A stretch of DNA of 64,000 nucleotides. Source: Bolinopsis microptera. Taxonomy: Eukaryota > Ctenophora > Tentaculata > Lobata > Bolinopsidae. The stretch is from NCBI RefSeq assembly GCF_026151205.1, contig NC_087076.1:5446902-5510901 (forward strand), written 5' to 3'. A program made the position numbers and the translations under genes. A model generated the notes under the pieces. That model ran no database searches. It was not told the DNA's origin and worked only from the letters and a program-made list of their open reading frames with translations. Shown here one piece after another: positions 1 to 10,300 of the stretch; positions within the stretch are counted from its first letter, which is position 1; each line of letters starts with the position of its first letter.

Positions 1-2140
1 ATGAAGTTTGCTAACAGGCTAAAATGGTTTTCCGTCCCATTAAATACAATTAAACCAAATAAGATCGAATAGCCCTGTAATAATTAGCCCACACTTAGCA
101 GTTTCCACTTTTACTATACCTGCTTCTGGCATGATGCCAATGGACAATTACTTTCCGGATACCGCTAGATTTAGACTAACGTTTGGGATTACTGGATGCA
201 CAAATGTTTCGCATATATTATGTAGTAGCCACAGGTTATAATCCCCACAATGCGAAATCCTAATTACAAAAAAAATTTCCAGTGATTTCAGCCTTTACGA
301 TACTTTAACTGTAAACCGGTCAATCTCAGAATATCACAATTACTGTGAACACACTTATTTTAAACCAACCTTTCCACTCTCCAGTTTGCGTGTGCGGACC
401 TAGCTGATTCGATCGAACAGCACAGGCTCAAACTGGAGTGTCAATTTGGTGTGTCATCCTCCTGTCGAGTTCGTACCGGTTCTGAGCTATGACAATTGGG
501 GTCTCTCTCGTTCCTATTATTTTCTATCTCTATCTGGAAAATTAACAATTAACATCACGACAACGTGACATCATCACGACTCTGTTTGACGAGAGGTCTT
601 CTGCTTTCTACTTCATAGACGGGAACTGTGTTTCCTTATACTTCTCTTCATGTTTCAGGTTTTTATTTTTCTCGATAAAATGTTTAAGTTATTTTTTGTT
701 TTAACGTTATCAGATTACATGCTAAATAAAAATTTACGTTTACCACGTCCGTGTTTTTTCTTGCAACTGATTAAGCAGGAATAATTTTAAACCGAGAAAA
801 TTTGTTTTAAGTTCCGGCTCTGCACGGAGAAGTGCTATTTGCTTTGACACAAAGACTGATTTATTACTAAACATAGGAAGTATATCTTATGCTTTGATCA
901 TACAAAAGGACAACTCAATTTATGAGATTTTTTATTACTCAAAAGAAAGGCTCTGCTCTATTTATAACTATTATGAAATTTGATATGCTTTGAAAATAAT
1001 CCAAGCCCATCACGAAATATTGTCCCAACTCAGAGAATTTTTAGAATTTTAAAATTTTTATTGTTAATCGCAACCTCTGGTTAACAGTTAATAAATGGGA
1101 GGTTATCCGATTAAGCCAAAGTAATTAATAAAATTATAAGCTGCCGAATACACCACGAATAATAACGAAGTTGTTCGTGACAATTCAGTCCCAACTGCGA
1201 AACTAGTTTCGAAGTTGCGCTGTGGTTCAAGATTTTAAAGATTATTTGTATTTTGCTGAGTTAATAGTGAATTACGTTTGTAATAAATTAAGATTTTATT
1301 ATCGATGCAATTGTAAAACCATTGAGCTGGACTAGATTGCTTGAACTGGAAATTTATCATCACATTTCGTCAACCACTTTTCCATATAACATGGATATAA
1401 TATCTTGATGTACAAATGTAATTTTTATTAATTTTGTTTTGCTCCGATACACTAGCTCTGTTTCCAGTTATTTGACTACACAGAAGAATCATACCCGTTA
1501 TAGCCCGTCACGTGTCCAAGTTCACGCGGTAAAAGAACCAGAATTCTAGAAACAACGGACACAAGTAATTTGCCTAATCGGTTTTTCATAATTTTTCAAA
1601 TTCTTCTCCCCGAAATTCTCGAATGCAGAGAAAGCAACGACCCCCACGGCGGCCGCCAGATCCCTTTTCTTGATACAATAATTACAATTGTAGCCGGATT
1701 ATTTATCCTGATCACATCAGATCCCAAGTGTGAAGCTCACTGGCAACGACAATCTGCGACTTCTCCTCATCCGTCCCGTCATTAGTTCCTGAAAGTTTCT
1801 GGCCCGGTATTATTCATCGTAAACATCAAATTTTAACCCATGATTCAAATTAGGGCATTAATTTATTCGAAAATTCAATTTTTTGAAACTCTGGGAAAGC
1901 TACTTGTTCAGCTGGTGGACAACAGATGAATAAAATATAAAGATTTGATGATTATACAAGAACTGTAACATTATTTGTAACCATGACGACCATACGCAAA
2001 ATATACATAAAAGATTGATAACAGGACTGAGAGAGAGAAGATATAGCCATATTAGATTATCCGATCGCATGGTCACAAAAATTTATGAATTTATTTCATT
2101 CACTGTACACGGTTTTTTTTTAAATTTAGCCCTGTGTCGC

Positions 2141-2182
2141 CTCCCTACTCTCTCCCCTCTCTCTCTCTCTCTCTCCTCTCGT
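2141..2182 (+). repeat. CT-rich microsatellite, copy 1
   Basis: A run of CT dinucleotides with CC interruptions. About 100 bases upstream (2028-2039) lies a GA run, its reverse complement, so the two could pair. Equivalents lie at about 24205-24246 and 46091-46138, with different lengths in each copy as expected for a microsatellite read with errors. Confidence 0.8.
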
Positions 2183-2330
2183 CTGCAGAAGAGGATGATG
2201 AACCCTTGCTCCTTTTTGAAGAATGGCTGCCTGGCTGTGTGGCTGTGGACTCCCCGCCGTCAGCTTCTCCAGCCCTTACATGTTTCGCTTTTGTCGAGAG
2301 TTAGCTTGGTGTATCTCAAATTTCCATAAA
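2183..2330 (+). other. Possible short exon or short ORF after CT tract, copy 1
   Basis: The CT tract ends in CTGCAG, a good splice acceptor, followed by an ATG (2223 here; the equivalents fall near 24290 and 46171). In copy 3 this starts a 27-residue frame beginning MAAWLCGC, rich in Cys, Pro and Ser, before a stop. The frame is shifted in copies 1 and 2. I recognise no family. It could be a 5' exon of a gene, an upstream ORF, or chance. Confidence 0.2.
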
Positions 2331-3581
2331 TTTTACCGCCGATCCGATAATTAGTTATGAGACGAATCGAGCGTGGACTGGATTTATTTCCGCATCTCAA
2401 CTATAGACAATTACTCTTTATTTCTCCATTATCATGGATGATTCCCCGAATCGACCGCTAATCTGCCTACTGACTACTCGCTTACAGTTAGCCCCACAGT
2501 GCACTACTATTGATTGCGTCAAATCTCCCGTTTAATACCCTCACGTTAGCTCCAATTAGAAGTAAGCGTTTCTTAACTACTGCTCTCTGTATGTGTGACC
2601 GTTTGAGTGGTGTCAGCGGTAAAACCCTGGCTACTTTTGCCGTCAGAGCTCGAAAGTGGTCCTGAACTCTCCCAGGGCAACCGATGGCTGTGTTTTAAAT
2701 TATTTAGATACGATCAACCATTACACGTATATTAGTACCTACGCACGGTAATTGCTTCTTGTTGGCTTGGTTGCCAACATGTTGAGACGGGTCGAACCAA
2801 TTTCGGTGTTCTAAACTACCTAATCTAATTTTGTCCTAAAATTTCGACAGTCCGACTATGAATGGGTGTTTGACGGCTCCAACTCTCCGGTGCATAATTT
2901 GCCGTTTTAGTAACGGGTTTTGACGGCAGATTGTTCACGGTTTAATTTGTTATGCCGATAGTCCAGAATAAGACGTCCTAATAATTGGGCAAGTATATTA
3001 TTACAACTATCGGCTATATTATTCCCCGACGAGTTTTATCTGTCTGAGGTGGCGTTAGACTGTGTTCAACTCAGAGCCATTTATAAATATTACTTTAGTT
3101 TTGATTGGCAGCCTGATACACGGTACTAGGTTCTTCTTCTGAGGTTCTTCTAGAATAAGTAATACCCGCTTTATGACACTGTCAACCCATCTCACGTTGC
3201 TACTGCAATAGATTTACTATATTTAGGCTACCTAGCAGCCGCTATTAATTTTATAGGTAATAAAAACCGACTAGTTGTACGTGGCGAGGTAAATTAAAAC
3301 AGTGCGCCCCCTGGAAAACAAAAGCCCTGAACGTGTGTGCACTGCGGCTTACTGGATTGTAGCGACTACTTTAACTATAAGACTATAGCGTTTCCTTCTT
3401 GACGAGGTTCATTTCTATTATTCCCATTATAGCAGTTCGTTAAATATTAATTCAGTTGTTTTGCCAAGGTAAATAAGCAACGATTATACTATATGATATT
3501 GTACGTTTACACTGTGATGTCCACGTTAATCTCCCCAAATAATTTTTAATGATGAATAATGTAAAACTCTGGATTATTTTC

Positions 3582-4577
3582 ATGAAGAGCAAAAGTTCGT
3601 GTACACTTTGAGTTTTCAGATGTGTTCCAGTTTGTTTTGGTAGACCAATGTGTTTTTATTCTAGTAATATTTGAAATGTTGATTGTCCTGAGCGACCATT
3701 AGAATAAGGCCATAAAGCTGGACAAAATTCAATCTGGATAAACACGAACCTAGCAGTATCGGATATGGTGTAACTGTGTCTTTTGGTCCTGATGCCTTGA
3801 TCCTCATTCAATATGGGAAAACTGTTCACGCTCAAGTCTTTGGAGCACTTTCTACGACGTTTTGTAGAGGCTACCTGTTTAACGTTCTTTGTTGCTAATC
3901 TTTTCCTTGTGAATGCCTGTCTCTCAACAAGTGATGCGATGTGAATTCACTTTAGAGAACTGGATACAACACGAAGTCAAAGATCCAAGCGTACCAGTCC
4001 ACGTTATGGTCAGCCGTAGTACCAGACTCTGGATAGCGTACGGACGTCAAGATGGTTTCTACACATCAGTCAGACAACAGGTATCAGGAGAAAGATTAGC
4101 TTGGATTCTGTGAGTTAGGCAATGCCGATATGTTTTATATATACGAACTGATAAAATAGGTGGCCCCCAACACAGGGAGATTTATTCATTTTTTCATTAG
4201 CGGGATTCTTTTAATAATGCCACTACCTTGCTTACATTAGTTTACTTTAAAAACATGTTTTAGTGATCTTTGCGATTATTAAAATCAAATTCAGCAATAA
4301 ATAAGAGGAACCTTCTGACGGTTTATTAGTGACAACTGAATCTTAGCATCCATCTTCCCTACTTCATTTATCAAATACCTGAGTCAGGAACAAAACAATA
4401 ATATGACGAGATAGCTTGGGCGATATTTGCTCATCTTCCTGGGATCATAACCCGTTCATTAATATTTGTTAGTTAATCCTACCTTCAGAGAATTCGCACA
4501 GAAGAAACTTTCTGTGTTGGAAACAAGATCGTCAGTTTCGGCAGTGCCCAAGAACCAGCAACTACAAGAGCAAATAG
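3582..4577 (+). CDS. Class A GPCR, paralogue A, copy 1 (indel-broken)
   Basis: Seven-transmembrane receptor of the rhodopsin class, expected at the plasma membrane; ligand unknown. Comparing the copies gives one coding exon of about 330 codons. It has a short N-terminus, TM1 with FGNVFVL (the GN pair), TM2 with the diagnostic NLAVAD, TM3 ending in LNKLMRC then FPLRNLD, TM5 around VLVIFAIIKSNSA, and TM7 with SSWINPFIYLV (NPxxY) followed by PTFREFAKKKL. The ATG follows a splice acceptor, suggesting an intron in the 5' untranslated region. The frame here is broken several times by indels not shared with the other copies. The TM3 DRY triplet reads NKL, and I see no CWxP in TM6. A sister gene lies 2.5 kb downstream on the same strand. 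The class is well supported; the subfamily is not assigned. Confidence 0.82.
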
Positions 4578-6127
4578 AGATGTAGCCAGGGCAATGTAAC
4601 CTGACTGAATCCATAACCACCAAACGGCAAACCCTACCGCTAAATAAATAATAGCTGGGTTAGGGTCGCAAAACTCAACATTAGAATTCCAGAGCCGTTG
4701 TATTGTTCAGAACATTATGCATTCAGAAATGTTCTCCGACAATATCCTACTATTGTGGTGAGATAGCCGGAACTTGAACAGTGCGATATCATACAAGATA
4801 CCCGTCAAGGTTACTTAACGACCGAGGGCTAACGGTAGGTTCCAAACCGGCGAGAGAGACAAGAAAAAGAAAAGAAAAAAAGGAAGAAAAAAAAAGAAGG
4901 AAGGTGTCTCTAAATGAAGCTATGCATTGTTCTCGACCCGTGCTTCTTCTTCCACCCCCACCCAAATCTGCATTAACAAAGTCTCTTTCTTTATACATGA
5001 TAAATACTTTTTGCTTTATCAGAACTTAGTCGTTTTTCATATCAGAGCGAGCCGATTATGAAATACTTTTGAGTGGGAGTGCTTCTGTAATTATTAGGTT
5101 AGTTATTTTTAGTGAGAGAACTATAACAAGCTATCATGTGATATACACAGATTAATTATTCATATACGAATTAGCTCAATAGACTCTTGTTAATGCAATT
5201 TATTATGTCGATAATGTTTTTGTCAATACATATACTAATTTACAAGTTCTCCCAACCTTATTGTTTTAGTTTGTCTAGGGTGTAAGCATGGAATTTCACA
5301 AGTGATATATAAAACTTAGAAAGCAACGAGTGTTTTATACTATAGAGTCACCTGTCCTTCTCACCTTCTTCAACAATCACTCATCACAGCAAAATGAGGA
5401 GAGAGAAAAGATCTAAATGGAGTCAGTATTGTATTTAAATAAGTTCAGTATGTAGAGTAAACTGAAACAGTTTCCTTATAGCAAATTTGCACACCAAACA
5501 CACATCACTAATACTCTTATATAAATAATAAGTGCATTTAGTGATTAAAAACATAAAACAGATTTAAACGTGGAAAATGGACCAGGTGTCAAAGAAATTA
5601 TAAAGCTGGCTAAAGTTCACGTTCGTATATAATGCTCCAAGTTACTCTAGTCTTTTATTTGCAGATTAAACTGTTTTGTGTTGCGATGCTTTGTCTTAAA
5701 ACCACCCAATTGTGGTAAACAAACTCTTTGCTGGCACGATAATAATCCATGATATAATTTTAAGCAGCTCTTCGAAACGCATCGTGTTGTTAAATTTCTC
5801 AAAATGTATGCCAGCTTGAAGATCAAGACGAACAGCTGTGATTAGATTCTTGATTATAATTTAAAAATCAAGAAATTTAAATTTACAGTTTTTAGATGCA
5901 ACAAACGCACACCTATTGAATTTTATTAAAGAAGGTCCATACTTTTCTATTAAATAGATGGGCAATAATACTTTCACGATGATAAGTTGAATTCTTAACT
6001 AGCACATTTATAATGGTGTTTTTGCGATACCAGATGGCATGCGAATGGAATTTTTGTTATATATGCAACCATTGGTCAAACTGAAAAACAGAAAGGTTAA
6101 ACTGTCGATTATTTACAGATTAGCAAT
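4578..6127. other. Intergenic region between the two GPCRs, copy 1
   Basis: No exon supported. It contains a purine-rich tract (about 4856-4903, almost only A and G) followed by AT-rich sequence. A short C-rich stretch near 5700 is expanded to a long C run in copy 3. A splice acceptor directly before GPCR-B suggests that a 5' untranslated exon of GPCR-B lies somewhere in this interval. Equivalents are 26643-28163 and 48546-50100. Confidence 0.5.
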
Positions 6128-7104
6128 AAAGTTTTTCGAGCATATATTTCAGTTTAATGTGGGAACCGATCCTTCGTTATTTTGGGCATTTTTGGAAAAT
6201 GTTGTCCTTTATTCCACCATATGGTCTCAGTGCCATAAGCTGGACAAAATGTCAATCTGGATAATCAAGAACCTAGCAGAATCGATATTTGTGAACTGTG
6301 TCTTGTCTTGATGCCTAATGATCCTCATCAATATTGGAAACAGTTCCACCGCTCAAGTCTTGGAGATCACCTTCTATGACGATTTGGATGCTACCTGTTG
6401 ACGTTCTTTGTTGCTAATCTGTTTCCTTGGAATGTCTTTTCTCTCAACAAGTGATGAGATGTTATTTCCGTTGAGGAACTTGGATACTACAAGACGTCCA
6501 AAGAATCACAGTAACTAAATCTACGGTTTTTTTTTTTATTGGTCAGCATAGAACCACACTCTAGATTGCTCACGGACTTTCAGATGGTTTTTTACACAAC
6601 ATCAACGCAACACTGTAGTGACAAATGGTATCTTGGAGCCTCAAATTAGCAGTATGCTGATGTGAGATTATGACGGACTGAACAATTAGGCGACACAAGG
6701 AATTATTCCATTTCACGATTATCAGCATTTTAATGCACTACCTTGCGTTTACATTAGTTGCTTTAAACACTGTTTTAGTGATCTTTGCGATCATTAAATC
6801 AAATTCAGCAATAAACATTAAGTAAGACTTGCGGCAGTTGTTTTTCGTAACGACCGGGTTTCTTGATTCAATTATTCCTACTTTATCTCTGTATGCCAAT
6901 AAGCGCAACACGACGGCGTTCGCGAAGTAGCTTGGGCAATAAGCGTTCTATCATCTGGATATAAATCCGTTTATATATTGGTATCAAACCCAACGTCAGA
7001 GATTTCACTAAGAAGAAACTTCTGACTCTGTGTTGGAACGAAGTTCATCAGTTCGGCAGTACCCTTGAAACCCGCCCAGGAACTATTAAAACGACGATTA
7101 TGTT
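6128..7104 (+). CDS. Class A GPCR, paralogue B, copy 1 (indel-broken)
   Basis: Second rhodopsin-class receptor, clearly paralogous to the one at 3582. They share NLAVAD in TM2, LNKLM at the end of TM3 and the same TM7 (SSWINPFIYLV, then PTFRDFTKKKLL). Both N-termini have the pattern F-Q-F-x-W-x-P-x-C ahead of TM1, here with GIFGNMFVLYSTIG. The C-terminus ends SSETIKTTIF in copy 2. The start ATG reads AAG in this copy but is intact at 28164 and 50101, so the start is taken from those. The coding length is about 325 codons in one exon, preceded by an acceptor (TTATTTTCAG in the other copies). Its stop lies about 240 bases from the nearest ODAD3 exon on the opposite strand. Ligand and coupling are unknown. 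Confidence 0.85.
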
Positions 7105-7344
7105 GACAATATCAGTTCAACAGTGTCCATAAACCACTAAAACCTTTTCATCTCATGCTTTGAAGATAGTCGGATTTGAGAAGCAAGAGGATGGTAACAG
7201 ATATGAAACAATGTTAAGACCCATCATTATTGAATATTCCGCAGACACTTTTCCTAGTGATAATTTAGGTTTATTAAATGACCCTAATTCGACAAATTTC
7301 GGAATAATTTGTCCGCGGATTTAAGATAGTTCATAATTACTCAC

Positions 7345-10300
7345 AGTTAAGAGAATGAGTTTGGTCAGAAAGATCTGCTCTGATTCCAGCCTTTACGTTA
7401 AGTAAAGAATTCTATCCATTCTTCATTTGAGTCTGCAATCAGTGGAATTTCCGTCACATCCTCCAGTTTGGTAGCCTAGCATGTCCTCCAGATTCTCTGT
7501 CCACGGACAACTTGGCTTCGTCCAAGTACTTCCATATTTTCAAATTCAGCTTGGAATTTGGCCTTGGAGTTGAAAGAAATCAGATTATATCATGTATAGT
7601 ATGTAAAACAGCGTTAAGGTCGCACTGAACTAATGAACTGTATCTAGGTTCTCAGTTTACACCTGAAGTCTTGGAGTAAAGGCATAATATTGGCACGTGA
7701 AGTGTCTGATAAGTTGCGTAAAAGGGAAAAGACATGATGAACTGCAATTTAATATAAATGTTTTACCTCTCCTCCTCTCGGATCTGAGAAGAGTCTTCTC
7801 GTTATCGAACTTCAGTTTCTCGAGATGTTTCTGAGTCTCCCTATGTAACAGGAAATCTTGAACCCTTCCTGTAAGACAAATTGTGGAAAAGCCATTCCAC
7901 ATTCCATCCAACGTATTAAAACTGATCGTGAGGAACTACTAGGACAAAAACACGAAACAAAATATATGGAATAAAAACGTTCAGTTATTTATTTATCACG
8001 ACACCGGATACCTGAATATCAGAGACACCAGTAGCCTCCTAAGTTTTGTGCAGCGGCCTCCTCGTATCCCATTATCTTCCCTTTCCTGCACATCTCCAGT
8101 AGATCAGTTTCTTTTCCATGTCGACTCCAGCGACTCCTCCTGTGTATACTTATACTTGACCTCGCCATCTGTTGAGAAATATTAACTTGAGTTATATTTC
8201 TCAGAGTATTTGGTACACATTCATTCTAATCTAAAATCTTCAATAAGACGTATAATCTGTTCGAGATTCGACTAACCCTCTTTTCAACTTCTCAGCATGG
8301 TTCTTCTTCTCGTCAGCTTGTTTTCTGTATTCGCACAGGCCTTTTCTCCTTGCCTACTTGTCTTTCTTGTTGCAGGTTTTCCATCCCTGAAGAAAATCCA
8401 AAAGTTATCATAACATAAATCGAAGAACTATTTACAGACAACAAAGTAACATATTGAGGTACAAGTTACTACCTCATGTAATCTAGGCCCTAAATTTAGC
8501 ACCAAACAAAAATAAAACCGAATTACCTGGTTGTCGCTCATCCTTGGCAAGCGTCCCCTTTGACAGAGCTCAGCGTCCTTGTCTTGACAAAATCTCCTGA
8601 TACTCCGATCGTTTGTTCATTATCATCATGAAGTTTGTCAACATGGTTATCGAACTCCAAGCGTTCCTGTGTACAAATATTGACGCTCATACTTGTAACT
8701 CTTTACAAATAAAGAGTAAAAAGTAATTTGTTACTCTTTAGTGAGACTTTTTCCAGGCAGCGATAAAAATCGAGGGCCGAAGATTAAATCGCAGCTGATA
8801 AAAAACCACTTACATCTTGCCAGTTTAGTTAAAATCTGTTGTAAGTGTTGTTGATATGGTTAGACCTTCGACACACTGATGTTAGCCTTATCAGGCGATT
8901 CTCCAGCCTCTCAGTGATTGTGCTCCCTCACTCTCTCCTGCTGCACCCTGCTCTGCTACTCGGCATCGTCCTTCATTTGCATCAGCTCTGTCTAAATATG
9001 GGTACAAAATCTAGAGATTAGGTTAGGAATCTAGCTAGTCCGAATTGATATTTTTGCGAAATATGTAGAGAACTTTCAAAAGAATCAGATGTGATTTCAA
9101 AATAATAAGAAGGTCTAAACCTGGAGTTGGCCTGTATTTGTTCTTCGTGTGGAATAGCTCTGACAAAGACCGTTATACTGTTTAATCAGCTCACAACACT
9201 TTCGGTCATACATTGTTATCACCTTCTCTCTGTGACAATTTTGGTGGTAAACACGAGACGGAATTAGATATTTTAAATTAAAGCCATTGATCCTCATATC
9301 ATAATTACAATAGAAGACTAATTCACTGTACATAAATGAATGGCTAAATTTAAAACTCTGGAACAACTTCAAGACAAAACAATTAGAATTTATTGCTATT
9401 ACAACAGCATCTTCTATAGTTGCCTTATACTTAATAATAATAATAATTTTTTAGGATGGCGGGTAGTTCGTGATGACTCGCATGGTTGCGCAACCAGACT
9501 ATCTACCCCTACGCGAAGGGATCGCTGTAGAACTGGACACCGTAATCCTTGTTACAATTGCTCTTCTCTCTTTGCTATTGGAATGTGTCGAAGTTTGGAC
9601 GAAGACAGACAAGCAGTGGCTCGCTTGGCTAACGACTGTGACAGGTATGACTTGGACATTATAGATTCAAGAGACTAAAATTTGTCAGTTTTGGAGGATA
9701 AAACTACCAGAAATTACAATCGCCTCGTTTGTTGATCAGAAGACCGACGTCTGGATGGACTGGGTTTCTTAATCAACGCTCGTGTAAATCTTATTTTCCG
9801 TTCATTTCATAATCACGAACGTGTTGCTTCATGGACTTTTTTATTCCATCCAAGTTTGTTAAACAAACACCATGCAAAATGCGAATCTTGAACTTATTAC
9901 AGTCCCAACCAACCCAAAAACTTTATCAAATCCGTCTGCAAACTGACCAGTTTTACTGTGAGCTTCAGGGAAGCAATTAATTCCGCAAGACAGGAAATCT
10001 GGATCCCCTAGGAGAATTTCAAGCCAAACTTGGCAAAAGTCTTGATCAGGACTTTCATAATGGCCTTTACATAAGAACCACGGGGAAGGCATGGCGTATG
10101 GAAGACGAAATGAAATGGTGGAGATATTGATTTCTGTTTCTAATGGGTGGTTCTGCTGCAAACACTGCATTTCGTCATTCCATTCCGTCATAAAACCACA
10201 AGACTGGTTGGGTGAAAAGACAGAATACCAAAAGAATCGCCTTATTTTTCTCAGATTGATTAGGTTTTTATGCCGGTCACGCAGCACTGTTATACTCAAT

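Larger units (their letters stand above)
1..3581. other. Non-coding stretch ahead of GPCR-A, copy 1
   Basis: No reading frame here stays open in all three unit copies, and no exon could be supported. It is AT-rich with a few GC-richer islands. The only clear structures are a GA microsatellite (about 2028-2039) and a CT tract (2141-2182) followed by a short frame described separately. It presumably holds the upstream region and any 5' untranslated exons of GPCR-A, because a splice acceptor (TTATTTTCAG in the other copies) sits directly before the GPCR-A start codon. Equivalent stretches are 22061-25658 and 43928-47562. Confidence 0.5.

Noticed and set aside
7345-9229. Taxilin or TACC-type coiled-coil gene
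   Set aside because: First considered from the helical sequence, but the order and spacing of the YYESS, LENRL, KIKEATGVSD and MKYSGEA landmarks fit ODAD3 and not those families.
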